Assembly (NCBI GenBank): GCA_016712145.1 | Contig: JADJRO010000001.1 | Span: 2,604,501-2,668,500, forward strand | Direction of reading: 5' to 3' | DNA from: Saprospiraceae bacterium | GTDB lineage: Bacteria > Bacteroidota > Bacteroidia > Chitinophagales > Saprospiraceae | DNA length: 64,000 nucleotides | In this document: piece by piece, positions 1 through 9,313 of the stretch | How positions within the stretch are numbered: position 1 is the stretch's first letter | How the letters are laid out: each line of letters begins with the position of its first letter | Program-made: the position numbers and the translations under genes | The notes under the pieces: generated by a model | Seen by the model: only the letters and a program-made list of their open reading frames with translations | What the model was told of the DNA's origin: nothing | Database searches by the model: none

Positions 1-1
1 T

Positions 2-445
2 TCTGTATATTATGGAATTGGATTCGATAGAAGGCATTTTACACAAACGGATAAAGTCCAAATCTTAACTACTTCAGGTGATGAAGCTATCTTTCGTACG
101 GATTCAGTTCCAAATTATGAAGAATCAACCATTCATTTAGGCTATTTACGAATTCCGGTTGGACTGCAATTCAAAAAGAAAAAACTTGCGGTCAATTTGG
201 GAGGCTATGTTGGATTTTTAACCAGCCATGAACAATCTCTTGAATTTAAAACGGCTAATAAAGAAGAAGCAAATTTAATTCTTGATAAAAATTATGACTT
301 TACAAAGACGATTTATGGTATAAGTACTTCAATTGGTTACAATAGAATTCATATCGGATTTAATTATGATCTTAGTACCTTGTTTAATAAATCAAAAGAT
401 TACGAATACAATGCCTGGAGAGTAGGCATCCTACTTTTTAATTAA
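2..445 (+). CDS. Outer-membrane beta-barrel protein, 3' part (PorT/OMP_b-brl_2-like)
   Basis: The reading frame is open from base 2 with no start in the window, so the N-terminus lies upstream. About 147 residues remain. They show alternating hydrophobic and polar residues in short strands, with tyrosine- and glycine-rich turns (LGYLRIPVGLQF, LAVNLGGYVGFL, SIGYNRIHIGFNYDL), and end on an aromatic strand (AWRVGILLFN). This is the usual look of the last strands of a Bacteroidota porin-family barrel whose final phenylalanine region is read by the BAM complex. The cargo or role cannot be told from the sequence. The next gene starts 8 nt downstream, so the two are probably co-transcribed. Confidence 0.7.
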   Translation, partial: SVYYGIGFDRRHFTQTDKVQILTTSGDEAIFRTDSVPNYEESTIHLGYLRIPVGLQFKKKKLAVNLGGYVGFLTSHEQSLEFKTANKEEANLILDKNYDFTKTIYGISTSIGYNRIHIGFNYDLSTLFNKSKDYEYNAWRVGILLFN

Positions 446-453
446 TACATCCC

Positions 454-855
454 ATGACGAAACCGGAACTGTTTTATGAGAAATTAGCCTATCTTTTTTA
501 TGCGATTGCAAATGCAGATGGTCGCGTGAAAAAGCAGGAATTGCAGATGTTGCATCAGGAGATCAACACCATTTGGAAAGAAAAAGATGATCCCGTTGAC
601 GAATTTAATACGGATTTAGTATTTGAGGTAGAAGCTGTTTTTGAATGGTTGGAAGACAATCGCTATGATTCAAAGGATGCGTTTAATGATTTTAAAGATT
701 TTGCTCTGAGTCATAAAACTTTATTTGATAAGGAAACCCAGCAAAAAATACTTCATACTTCAATGGCAATTGCCCATGTTTTTAAAAGTATCAATCACGA
801 TGAAGAAAATTTACTTCATCAACTTGAAAGTTTATTAAATTCTATTGCTCATTGA
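454..855 (+). CDS. TerB-like small helical protein
   Basis: A 133-residue, all-helical, acidic cytoplasmic protein with no signal peptide. The N-terminus carries the pattern LFYAIANADGRVKKQELQML (about residues 14-33), which resembles the ADG-x-(I/V)-x-x-x-E metal-binding turn of TerB/tellurite-resistance-type domains. A second acidic helix near the C-terminus (NHDEENLLHQLESLL) fits the paired architecture of that fold. TerB-like proteins are widespread in Bacteroidota and their role is poorly defined. The gene starts 8 nt after the barrel protein and is probably in the same transcript. The family call rests on pattern only. Confidence 0.55.
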   Translation: MTKPELFYEKLAYLFYAIANADGRVKKQELQMLHQEINTIWKEKDDPVDEFNTDLVFEVEAVFEWLEDNRYDSKDAFNDFKDFALSHKTLFDKETQQKILHTSMAIAHVFKSINHDEENLLHQLESLLNSIAH

Positions 856-1008
856 TTTCAAATGCATGATTTTTTATGGAGATTTTCGAAATACCCTAAA
901 CAAATTCTTCAGTTTTAAAGCTAAGTTTGATTTTTGTCATATCGAACTATGACAGGGATCACGAATTATAGGTCGAGGACCCATTACCTTGGTGTATAAT
1001 TTAACGAT

Positions 1009-1500
1009 ATGATAAAAGAAGTTGAAGGAGATATCCTTTTAAGTAATGCAGATGCAATTGCACATGGCGTAGCACCGATGGATCATTTTGATACCGGATT
1101 TTCATTGAGTCTTCGGGAGAATTACCCATCGATGTATAAGGATTTTAGACATTATTGTCAAACCTTTCATCCTAAACCCGGTGAAGTTTGGTTTTGGCAA
1201 AGTGCAGACAAGCGTAAAATTTTTAATTTGTTAACCCAGGAACCAGCACCCGCTGCATCAGCCCATCCAGGACGTGCAACTGCTTCCGCAATCAGGCATT
1301 GTTTAAAAAACATGGTTAAACAAATTCAGAAAGAAGGCATTAAAAGTTTAGCCATTACCAAATTATCAACCGGTGTTGGAGGTATGGAATGGTCTGAAGT
1401 AAAACCAATACTTGAAGAGCATTTGAATGAATTAGGCATTCCGGTTTATGTGTACAGTGTTTATCATAAGAATGTAGCGGCGGAAGAGGGGAGGTTATAG
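1009..1500 (+). CDS. Macro-domain protein (ADP-ribose binding, likely ADP-ribosyl hydrolase)
   Basis: This 163-residue protein is a single macro domain. The first loop reads EGDILLSNADAIAHGV (residues 6-21), which matches the TARG1/ALC1-like branch (GDI...DAIAH) rather than the NAAN motif of MacroD enzymes. The second ligand loop is STGVGGMEW (residues 120-128), the glycine-rich phosphate-binding loop. Such proteins bind ADP-ribose and often remove it from proteins or DNA. No DarT-like toxin gene is adjacent, so a toxin-antitoxin role is not supported here. The gene stands alone, with a 150-nt gap before it and a repeat block directly after its stop. Confidence 0.8.
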   Translation: MIKEVEGDILLSNADAIAHGVAPMDHFDTGFSLSLRENYPSMYKDFRHYCQTFHPKPGEVWFWQSADKRKIFNLLTQEPAPAASAHPGRATASAIRHCLKNMVKQIQKEGIKSLAITKLSTGVGGMEWSEVKPILEEHLNELGIPVYVYSVYHKNVAAEEGRL

Positions 1501-1524
1501 TCTGTAGAAAGGAATCTTTAGGGA

Positions 1525-2280
1525 GAATGCTGCAATGTTGCAATGCTGCAATGGTTCAATGTTGCAATTCTATAATGGTGTAATTCTTCAATGCTGCAAT
1601 GTCGGCCTTGCTTATCTGAATAATAATCGAAAATTCGTTCATTGCATAATCAATGAACCATTGCAGCATTGCAGCATTGGAAAATTTCCCTAAAGACTTC
1701 TTCTCAATAGACTAAACTCCTTTCTTACAAATGTCCTTCGAAATTCATTCATTCAAACCTCGGCGGGACGCCTTCGGTAACTTGCCAGTCTATTCAAATT
1801 TATTTCTAAAAATTAGTTACAGAATTAACCCATTAAACGATTGCAGCATTGCAAAATTGCAGCATTGTACCATTTCCCTAAAGACTTCTTCTCTAAAGAC
1901 TAAACTCCTTTCTTACAAATGTCCTTCGAAATTCATTCATTCAAACCTCGGCGGGACGCCATCGGTAACTTGTAAGTCCATTCAAATTTATTTCTAAAAA
2001 TTATTTACAGAATTAACCCATTGAACGATTGCAGCATTGAACGATTGCAGCATTGTACCATTTCCCTAAAGACTCTTCTCTATAGACTAAACTCCTTTCT
2101 TACAAATGTCCTTCGAAATTCATTCATTCAAACCTCGGCGGGACGCCTTCGGTAACTTGCCAGTCTATTCAAATTTATTTCTAAAAATTATTTACAGAAT
2201 TAACCCATTAAACGATTGAAGCATTGCAACATTGTAGCATTGGAAAATTTCCCTACAGACTCTTTTCTACAGACTAATCC
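1525..2280. repeat. Tandem repeat, period 187-188 bp, three copies, with AATGCTGCAATG words
   Basis: The marker ATGTCCTTCGAAATTCATTC occurs at 1731, 1919 and 2106, so the unit is repeated with spacings of 188 and 187 bp. Each unit also holds the words CATTGCAGCATTG and CCCTAAAGACT. The left flank (about 1528-1605) carries the same word in the opposite sense (AATGCTGCAATGGTTCAATG), so left and right can base-pair. Open frames here are by-products of the repeat and show no protein-like features. Confidence 0.9.
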
Positions 2281-2324
2281 CCTACAATTTCCGCGAACCA
2301 ATTTTCTAAATTTTTGGTTTATGA

Positions 2325-2807
2325 TTGAAAGCAATTGTGGATATACTTTTATTAGTTCTGGGTTTTGCGTGTTTACTTATTGGTTTAATAGGAGCGGTAT
2401 TGCCGCTTCCGGGTCCGCCACTTAGTTTATTAGGAATCTTATTGATTCACTGGACTAAAACGTATGAGTTTTCATCAAATACCTTATGGGTTTTGATCAT
2501 TTTGACTGTCGTGATTACGGTATTGGATTATTTAATTCCTGCATTGGGATTAAAGAAATACGGTGGTTCGAAAGCAGGGATGTGGGGAAGTATGATCGGA
2601 CTTATACTGGGTATGGGATTAGGGCCCTTGGGTATCTTTATAGGTGCGTTTGCCGGTGCCTTGTTGGGTGAACTTTTGGTTGGTAAAACATCTGCTCAGG
2701 CCAGCAAAGCAGCATGGGGAACTTTTATAGGATTTTTATTTGGAGTGGTTTTAAAAGTTGCCCTTTGTGTTGCTATGATTTGGATTGCTGTGGCCGCTGT
2801 GATATAA
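2325..2807 (+). CDS. DUF456 family membrane protein
   Basis: A 160-residue integral membrane protein with four to five hydrophobic segments and many glycines (LLVLGFACLLIGLIGAVLPLPGPPLSLLGILLIHW at the N-terminus). The LPGPPLSLLG turn and the later GMWGSMIGLILGMGLGPLGIFIGAFAGALLGEL segment are typical of DUF456. Function is unknown in the family. The start appears to be TTG at 2325: the in-frame codon just before it is the stop TGA at 2322-2324, and the nearby ATG at 2321 is in another frame. GTG at 2337 is the only close alternative. The gene lies between two word-repeat blocks. Confidence 0.8.
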   Translation: MKAIVDILLLVLGFACLLIGLIGAVLPLPGPPLSLLGILLIHWTKTYEFSSNTLWVLIILTVVITVLDYLIPALGLKKYGGSKAGMWGSMIGLILGMGLGPLGIFIGAFAGALLGELLVGKTSAQASKAAWGTFIGFLFGVVLKVALCVAMIWIAVAAVI

Positions 2808-2986
2808 TGCTGCAATGGTTTAATGCTAAAATGGTTTAATGTTTATTACTGAGCAAGAGTCTGTAGAGAGGAAGTCTGAAGCAAAGAAGGTCAAAGCAAA
2901 GAAGTCTAATGCTATAAAGGTTTAAGCTATTAAGCCTATAGACTCTTCTCTAAAGACTTCCCACCCGGAAATATTTTTTCAAATAA
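2808..2986. repeat. Word-repeat spacer downstream of the DUF456 gene
   Basis: No gene is seen. The stretch begins with AATGCTGCAATGGTTTAATG words like those of the block at 1.5-2.3 kb. It then has GAGTCTGTAGAGAGGAAGTCT on the left and an imperfect reverse complement (AGACTCTTCTCTAAAGACTT) near 2940-2960, so it can fold. It probably belongs to the same class of intergenic word-palindromes. Confidence 0.6.
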
Positions 2987-3017
2987 TTTGCATTGTCGAA
3001 ATATTCGTCTATCTTTG
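2987..3017 (+). promoter_or_regulatory. Bacteroidota-type promoter (TTTG-N19-TATCTTTG)
   Basis: TTTG at 2987-2990 and TATCTTTG at 3010-3017 are separated by 19 nt, matching both the -33 and -7 boxes of the Bacteroidota sigma-ABfr promoter. Transcription would start near 3022 and leave a leader of almost 190 nt before the DnaE start at 3211. The leader contains a 10-codon frame (ATG at 3028, MKHGKDLLSV). Confidence 0.6.
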
Positions 3018-3210
3018 ACGAGTTATTATGAAACACGGGAAAGACCTTCTTAGTGTTTAAGTCTTTGAAAACGAATAGATTATTTCAAATAGCTGAGAGG
3101 ATTTGGTGGGTTTTTCAGAAAAAACCTGCCGGATCCTGAAGGCAAGCCAGGACTTCCATCGGCTTTAAATCAAAAACACGTTCTATGATAAGTTTAACCA
3201 GGGTTTCGTT

Positions 3211-6147
3211 ATGCATCTGTCTGTACACACTTATTTTTCCCTTCGTTATGGTACCCTTGCTCCGGAGCAAGTGGTCGCAGAAGCTGCGCAAAAGGGTATT
3301 CGCATATTGCCGATTACCGATATCAACAATTGCTCGGCAGCCTATGCTTTTGCTCAACTTTGCGAAAAGTACGGCATCCGGCCCATCTATGGACTGGAAT
3401 TCCGTCAGGGGAATCAATTCCGTTACACCGCCCTGGCTCAAAATGCAGATGGAATCCGTGAGATCAACGAACAGCTCACCCAAACTTCTTTATCCGGAAG
3501 CGAGTTGTCCGCAAGAGCTCCACAATGGAAGCACTGCTTCGTCATCTATAAAAAAGCACCCTGTGCAATTGAAGATCTCTTTACCCATGAGTATATAGGT
3601 ATAAGGCCTGCGGAAGTACCTGCCCTTTATTCTTCAGTCTTGCGTCCTCACGTGGACAAGCTCGTAGTTTTCAGCCCAGTCAGTTTCCTTAATGGGCAGG
3701 GCTTTCGCATCCATAAATTACTTCGCTGCATTGATCTCAATATTGTTCTCGGGAAATTAGAAACCGGGGATTGTGCGGATCCGGACGAATTCTTTATTGA
3801 TCCGGAAATTTTGCGCGATCGGTTTTCGCAGTATCCACAAATTATCCGCAATACAGAAGCCATTTTAGAAGCCTGTCATTTTGAAATGCCCGCTCACAAT
3901 GACAACAACCGCAAAACATTTACAGGAAATGCCGAAGGCGATTATAAATTATTAGCCAAACTGGCATTCCAGGGTTGTCGCCGACGGTATGGTCCGCATC
4001 AGGATCGTGCGGAAGATCGTGTGCGTCGTGAATTGCAAGTCATCTACCGCATGGGATTTAGTGCTTACTTTTTAATTACCTGGGATATCGTACGCTATGC
4101 ACAAAGTGCCGGGTATTATCATGTGGGTCGCGGAAGCGGTGCCAACTCCATTGTTGCTTTTTGTTTGTACATCACCGATGTGGATCCACTTGAATTGGAT
4201 CTTTACTTTGAACGATTTATCAATCCGCATCGTACGAGTCCGCCGGATTTTGACATTGATTTTTCCTGGAGTGACCGTGACGATGTTACGGAATATATTT
4301 TTGAGCGATATGGTCGCGAGCACACCGCTTTATTGGCAACTTATAACACCTTCAAAGGAAAATCCATCATTCGCGAATTGGGAAAAGTGTTTGGTTTGCC
4401 CAAAGCAGATATTGATTGCATCGTAGATCAGCCATTGGCCAGTAATAAACACCATGCCTACGCCAAACACATTTTTAAATACGGAAAAGCCATTGAAAAA
4501 TTTCCCAATTATTTATCTATACATGCAGGTGGTATTATTATTTCTGAACGCCCCTTGAGTTATCATACGGCATTGATTCAAATGCCTAAGGGATTTCCGA
4601 TTACCCATTTTGATATGTATGGTGCGGAAGATTTAAATTTTCACAAATTCGATATTCTGAGTCAACGTGGACTGGGACATATAAAAGATGCGGTAGATCT
4701 GGTGCGACGCAACCAGGGAAAATCTGTAGAAATCCATGATATTACAGCGATAAAAAATAATCTTACCGTAAAAAAGCAATTGCGATCAGGTCATTGCATT
4801 GGTTGTTTTTATATTGAATCTCCTGCGATGCGTGGTTTATTAAATAAGCTGCGTTGTGATACCTATGTACATCTGGTTGCTGCCAGCAGCATCATTCGAC
4901 CGGGTGTTGCACAATCCGGAATGATGCGGGAATACATCGAACGTTTTCACCAACCCGATAAAGTACAGTACCTGCATCCGGTGTTTGAAGAAAACCTTCG
5001 GGAAACATTTGGTGTGATGGTCTATCAAGAAGATGTGATGAAAATTGTCCATCACTTTGCCGGATTGGATCTGGATGAGTCGGATGTTTTGCGACGCATC
5101 ATGACCGGCAAACGCAAAAGTTCGGATACATTTCGATTGTTGATGGAAAAGTATTTTAGAAATTGTAAAGAGCGCGGTTATTCAGATGAATTAACACATG
5201 AAGTGTGGCGACAGATTGAAAGTTTTAGCGGCTATTCATTTTGCAAAGCACATTCTGCATCTTTTGCTGTGGAATCTTTTCAAAGTTTGTATTTAAAATC
5301 GCATTATCCATTAGAATTTATGGTAGCGGTGATTAATAATTTCGGCGGATTTTACAATACGGAATTGTATGTGCACGAAGCCCGGATGTGTGGTGCAATG
5401 ATTCACGCACCCTGTGTCAATAACAGCAATTACCTTACAGATATCAAAGGCGAGCAAGTATGGATTGGTTTTATTCATATACAATCCCTTGAGCAGGCAA
5501 GCGCAAAGCGCATTGTTCGTGAACGCGAGCGCAATGGTCCGTATCAAAACCTGGAAGATTTTATACGCAGGGTGCCGATGGGACGTGAGCAATTGCAATT
5601 ACTCATACGGATTAATGCTTTGCGCTTTACCGGATTAAGTAAAGGCGAATTGATGTGGGAAAAAAATGCGGTGCCCGAAATGGGAAAAACACAATTCGTC
5701 CATTCTTATTTGTTTCAGGATGAGAGCGAGTCGTTTGTTATGCCTGGTTTGGAAGAAGGAGCTTTTGATCAGCGCTTTGATGAAATTGAGTTGTTGGGAT
5801 TTCCACTATGCAATCCCTTTGACTTGTTGGAAGCAGATGTATCAAATTGTATATTATCCAAAGAGTTGAAAAATTACATGAACCGCAGCGTTCAGTTGCT
5901 GGGTTATTATGTCACGCAAAAACCGGTACGCACCAAGCAAGGCAAGCTCATGGCCTTCGGTACCTGGCTGGATCGCGAAGGACAATTTTTTGATACCACG
6001 CACTTTCCACCCGAATTGGAAAAATCTCCTTTTCAGGGAAGAGGCTGTTACCTGATTGTTGGAAAAGTCGTTGACGATTTTGATTTTGCAAGTATCGAAG
6101 TGAAGTTTATGAAAAAGTTGGCTTATGTAAAGGATGGGAGGTATTAG
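3211..6147 (+). CDS. DNA polymerase III alpha subunit-type polymerase (short DnaE paralogue, DnaE2/ImuC-like)
   Basis: At 978 residues this is a C-family polymerase clearly shorter than a replicative DnaE (about 1160-1450). The N-terminal PHP domain starts at residue 1 with MHLSVHTYFSLRYG. Its second metal motif is degraded (ITDINN where TDH is usual), so the PHP site is probably inactive. The palm signature PPDFDIDF near residue 345 holds two catalytic aspartates, and FSGYSFCKAHSASFA lies near residue 675. A helix-hairpin-helix-like part and a C-terminal OB fold follow. Bacteroidota often carry such a second DnaE for translesion synthesis beside imuA and imuB, but neither is next to this gene. 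No upstream in-frame start exists before a stop at 3166. The subclass is inferred from length and the PHP change. Confidence 0.8.
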   Translation: MHLSVHTYFSLRYGTLAPEQVVAEAAQKGIRILPITDINNCSAAYAFAQLCEKYGIRPIYGLEFRQGNQFRYTALAQNADGIREINEQLTQTSLSGSELSARAPQWKHCFVIYKKAPCAIEDLFTHEYIGIRPAEVPALYSSVLRPHVDKLVVFSPVSFLNGQGFRIHKLLRCIDLNIVLGKLETGDCADPDEFFIDPEILRDRFSQYPQIIRNTEAILEACHFEMPAHNDNNRKTFTGNAEGDYKLLAKLAFQGCRRRYGPHQDRAEDRVRRELQVIYRMGFSAYFLITWDIVRYAQSAGYYHVGRGSGANSIVAFCLYITDVDPLELDLYFERFINPHRTSPPDFDIDFSWSDRDDVTEYIFERYGREHTALLATYNTFKGKSIIRELGKVFGLPKADIDCIVDQPLASNKHHAYAKHIFKYGKAIEKFPNYLSIHAGGIIISERPLSYHTALIQMPKGFPITHFDMYGAEDLNFHKFDILSQRGLGHIKDAVDLVRRNQGKSVEIHDITAIKNNLTVKKQLRSGHCIGCFYIESPAMRGLLNKLRCDTYVHLVAASSIIRPGVAQSGMMREYIERFHQPDKVQYLHPVFEENLRETFGVMVYQEDVMKIVHHFAGLDLDESDVLRRIMTGKRKSSDTFRLLMEKYFRNCKERGYSDELTHEVWRQIESFSGYSFCKAHSASFAVESFQSLYLKSHYPLEFMVAVINNFGGFYNTELYVHEARMCGAMIHAPCVNNSNYLTDIKGEQVWIGFIHIQSLEQASAKRIVRERERNGPYQNLEDFIRRVPMGREQLQLLIRINALRFTGLSKGELMWEKNAVPEMGKTQFVHSYLFQDESESFVMPGLEEGAFDQRFDEIELLGFPLCNPFDLLEADVSNCILSKELKNYMNRSVQLLGYYVTQKPVRTKQGKLMAFGTWLDREGQFFDTTHFPPELEKSPFQGRGCYLIVGKVVDDFDFASIEVKFMKKLAYVKDGRY

Positions 6148-6232
6148 TCTGTAAATTTTTATGAAAATAATTTTTATTTGATCACGAAAATATCTGACCA
6201 TACGTTACCCCAGTATACAAAACCTACAGACC

Positions 6233-7054
6233 ATGAAATCACCAATGAATTCTGATTTTGAATGGCTCGAATTGGTATTTGAGCATCGCAACAAAGCATA
6301 TGGAGCTTACCGGATCCGGCAAACACAATCCAGTAATATGACGAAAGCCATGCTGATTGCTTTTTTCTTGTTTGTACTGGCTGCATTTAGTTCGTCTATT
6401 TTGGCAAACAAGAAAAATGCTTCGATCGCTGAAGAAAATTGTCCGGAGGAAATCTGGCATGAATGGAAAACCGATTTACCCTTTGAAAAACCAATGGAAG
6501 TAAAACCACCCGCAAAAGAATTGAAGGCCGCAACAGTAAAAAAAGCAAGCAATGCTGAAGGATTTAAAGTTGTAAAAGACAGTACGCTTGATATAAAAAA
6601 AGAAGTCGAACAAATTCCAGACAACACAGGCAATCAAACTCAGGAAGAAGGCCTGAGCCTGACAAATGAAACCATTTCAAGCGGATCTTCATCAGGTACT
6701 GAATCAATTAATACAGAAACCGGAACCAACACGAAGGAAGAGCCTATTCGGTTTGCAGAAGAAATGCCAAAGTTTGGTAAAGGCGAAAAAGATCTCATGG
6801 ATTATTTATCCAAAAACATCCGGTATCCACAAATGGCAAAGGAAAACCGCATTGAAGGCCGCGTAACCGCTGAATTTATTGTTGATAAACACGGACAAGT
6901 TCGGGAAGTTAAAATTTTAAGAGGCTTAGGTGGTGGATGTGATGAAATGGTAAACCGGATCTTAAGCAATATGCCAAAATGGACGCCCGGAAAACACAAT
7001 GGTAAAAACGTTTCAGTAAAGATGGTATTGCCAGTTGGATTTAAATTGAATTAA
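6233..7054 (+). CDS. tonB: Energy transducer TonB
   Basis: A 273-residue protein with TonB layout: a short cytoplasmic N-terminus, one membrane helix at about residues 38-60 (MLIAFFLFVLAAFSSSILAN), a long polar periplasmic linker with PPA and serine/threonine-rich stretches, and a C-terminal TonB domain from about residue 180. The last part has the usual YPQMAKENRIEGRV, FIVDKHGQVREVKILRGLGGGCDEMVNRIL and MPKWTPGK sequence that contacts the TonB box of outer-membrane receptors. No exbB or exbD is adjacent. It may power the TonB-dependent receptor at 50.5-52.7 kb, but Bacteroidota encode several TonB proteins. It ends in a 4-bp overlap with the convergent GMC gene. Confidence 0.88.
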   Translation: MKSPMNSDFEWLELVFEHRNKAYGAYRIRQTQSSNMTKAMLIAFFLFVLAAFSSSILANKKNASIAEENCPEEIWHEWKTDLPFEKPMEVKPPAKELKAATVKKASNAEGFKVVKDSTLDIKKEVEQIPDNTGNQTQEEGLSLTNETISSGSSSGTESINTETGTNTKEEPIRFAEEMPKFGKGEKDLMDYLSKNIRYPQMAKENRIEGRVTAEFIVDKHGQVREVKILRGLGGGCDEMVNRILSNMPKWTPGKHNGKNVSVKMVLPVGFKLN

Positions 7055-8622
7055 ACCATTTGAGCTGCTAATTTTTCGGCAAGCATGAATACCGTTGCTT
7101 GTGTATTGCTGCTAATTGTTGTTGGAATCACCGAAGCATCAGCGATTCGAAGATTGGAAATGCCTTTAACTTTAAATTCAAAATCAACCACCCCATCTTC
7201 TAAAGCACTCATTCTGCAAGTTCCAGTTGGATGATAAAGCGTTTGACTGTATTGACGAAGGTGGCTCATGTAATCATCATCTGATTGCGCTTCGTATGCT
7301 GGAAATTCAAGAGCATCAATGGTTTGTTCCCAAACTTTTTGCTTGCTGATTTCACGTGTTATTTTTAATCCTTCCACCATGAGTTGCAGATCGGATTCAT
7401 CCTGATAATAATTTGGATTTATTACTGGAGCATCCAGCGGATTGTTTGATTGCAATTGAATCGTGCCTTCACTTTTTGGATGTAATAAGTTAGGTCCAAA
7501 ACTAATCCCATGAGGTTTTGGTTGAATAAAACCATGTTGAATAAAAAACGCCGGACCAAAATGAAATTCCAAATCCGGACGATCACTGGTCCCTTTTGTA
7601 TTTATGAAAGCACCGGCTTCTGCAACGTTGCTGCATAATGGGCCGGTATTGTGTCTAAGATACTGAACTAAACTTGAAACTGCCGGAACCAGCTGGTTGA
7701 GGGAATCCAAAGATTGAATTCCTTTTTTTAAACGAAATGCCATACCACAGATTAAGTGATCTTTCAAATGGTTACCAACAGGTTTCAAATCCAGGATTGT
7801 TTGGATGCCGTGTGGTTCCAATTCAAGACTGTTTCCAATTCCTGATAGCATTAAAAGATGGGGTGATTGAAACGCGCCAGCACATAAGATGATTTCACGA
7901 TTGCAATGCAATTGATTCAACTTCTTATTTTGAAAAAATTCAATCCCAGTTACTTCATGTTTATTTACAAGTAGCTTGCTTATTTGTGAATGATTTATAA
8001 TGCTCAGATTTTTACGATCGGAAATTGGTCGAAGGTATGCATCAACTACACTGAAGCGTTTTCCATTCCGGATGTTCTTTAAAAAAAATTGCGAACCCCT
8101 TTGAATGCTTGAACTTGATTTGTTGATCGGCCAACCAAATTCATGAGTAGCCTGCACAAATTGTTCGGTTAAGGGATGTATATACATAGTCTCATTTGAA
8201 TAGGCACTGGTATCTTCATGATAAAATCCCATTTGCTGTTCGGCTTGTATCAAATAGGGTAAACAAGTTTCCCATTCAAAACCCTGAACTCCAAATTTGC
8301 GCCATGCTTCCATATCCAAAGGATGGGGCCTGGTATAGATCATGGCATTCATACTGCTGCAACCACCCAACATTTTTCCACGTGGACTAAACATCTTTTG
8401 CTTGTTTAATCCAACTTGAGGAGTCGTTTCAAATGCCCAATCTCTCTTGGTTTTAAATAGTTTTGAAAACGCTGCAGGTGTTTGGACTAAAAAATGTCGA
8501 TCCAAACCCCCGGCTTCGATAAGCGCAACTTTTATAACAGGATTCTCACTGAGCCGATTGGCTAGCACACAACCTGCCGATCCGGCACCCACAATAATAT
8601 AATCAAAAGACTTCAAAATCAT
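7051..8622 (-). CDS. GMC-family FAD-dependent oxidoreductase (choline dehydrogenase-like)
   Basis: This 523-residue enzyme has a full GMC fold. The N-terminus is the FAD dinucleotide motif YIIVGAGSAGCVLANRLSE (residues 8-26), followed by the GMC signature GGCSSMNAMIYTRP and a second signature around GAFQSPHLLMLSGIG. The C-terminal catalytic region reads YHPTGTCRM, with the family histidine, then SNTQATVFMLAEKLA. Members oxidise alcohols such as choline or glucose, or aromatic alcohols; the substrate cannot be told here. There is no signal peptide, so the enzyme is cytoplasmic. It is a single gene, convergent with tonB, with a repeat block behind its start. Confidence 0.88.
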   Translation of the reverse strand: MILKSFDYIIVGAGSAGCVLANRLSENPVIKVALIEAGGLDRHFLVQTPAAFSKLFKTKRDWAFETTPQVGLNKQKMFSPRGKMLGGCSSMNAMIYTRPHPLDMEAWRKFGVQGFEWETCLPYLIQAEQQMGFYHEDTSAYSNETMYIHPLTEQFVQATHEFGWPINKSSSSIQRGSQFFLKNIRNGKRFSVVDAYLRPISDRKNLSIINHSQISKLLVNKHEVTGIEFFQNKKLNQLHCNREIILCAGAFQSPHLLMLSGIGNSLELEPHGIQTILDLKPVGNHLKDHLICGMAFRLKKGIQSLDSLNQLVPAVSSLVQYLRHNTGPLCSNVAEAGAFINTKGTSDRPDLEFHFGPAFFIQHGFIQPKPHGISFGPNLLHPKSEGTIQLQSNNPLDAPVINPNYYQDESDLQLMVEGLKITREISKQKVWEQTIDALEFPAYEAQSDDDYMSHLRQYSQTLYHPTGTCRMSALEDGVVDFEFKVKGISNLRIADASVIPTTISSNTQATVFMLAEKLAAQMV

Positions 8623-8695
8623 CTTGCAATCTAGGAAAAGAACCCGTATATAAATTCAAATATTTATAACATATGAATAAAAGAATTAATTTCTA

Positions 8696-9165
8696 TGTGT
8701 TCTATGTCCCTATGTATCTATGTGATTCAAAAAAATCACGCTAGGAGGAGAATCATTAACTCTACAAAAGAGCCATTTTTGTACCACATAGGAATAAAGG
8801 AAACATAGGGAACACATAGGAAGAAAATAATTAAATTTTATGTAATCTATGTCCCTATGTGCCTATGTGGTTCAGAAAAAATCACAAAATAAAAGGAAAC
8901 ATTAGATCTCCTAAAAGGCTTTTTTTTACCACATAGGAATAAAGGAAACATAGGAAACACATAGGAGGAAAACAATTAAATTCAATGTAATCTATGTCCC
9001 TATGTGCCTATGTGGTTCAGAAAAAATCACACTATAAAAGAAAACATTAGATCTCCTAAAAGGCTTTTTTTTACCACATAGGAATAAAGGAAACATAGGG
9101 AACACATAGGATGAGAATAATTAAATTCTATGTAATCTATGTCCCTATGCCTATTTGTTTCAAAA
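8696..9165. repeat. Tandem repeat, exact 145-bp period, four copies
   Basis: TCTATGTCCCTATG begins at 8701, 8846, 8991 and 9136, so the period is exactly 145 bp. Each unit contains CTATGTCCCTATGTGCCTATGTGG-type words and, about 60 nt later, the same words reversed (ACCACATAGG, AAACATAGGG, ACACATAGG), so each unit can form its own long imperfect hairpin. The last copy is partly degraded. No coding frame is credible here. Confidence 0.93.
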
Positions 9166-9313
9166 AAAAGCATCCCTAGGAGGCAAATTACTAATCCGGA
9201 ACGAATTAAAAAATTTCCACATGGGTATAAGGCAGAAATAGGGAGGCACCCAGAATAAATTCCAAAACAAGATCACGGCATTCAAACCCAAGTGACAAAA
9301 ATCATGGCTCCTG

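Noticed and set aside
1009..1500. DarTG-type toxin-antitoxin system around the macro-domain gene
   Set aside because: No DarT-like ADP-ribosyltransferase frame is adjacent on either strand.
1731..1997. 88-codon open frame inside the 187-bp repeat
   Set aside because: It merely reads through the repeat; its protein repeats itself and has no domain.
3115..3483. 122-codon open frame on the minus strand over the dnaE start
   Set aside because: It runs antisense to a well-supported gene, has no recognised domain and shares the dnaE codon pattern in reverse.
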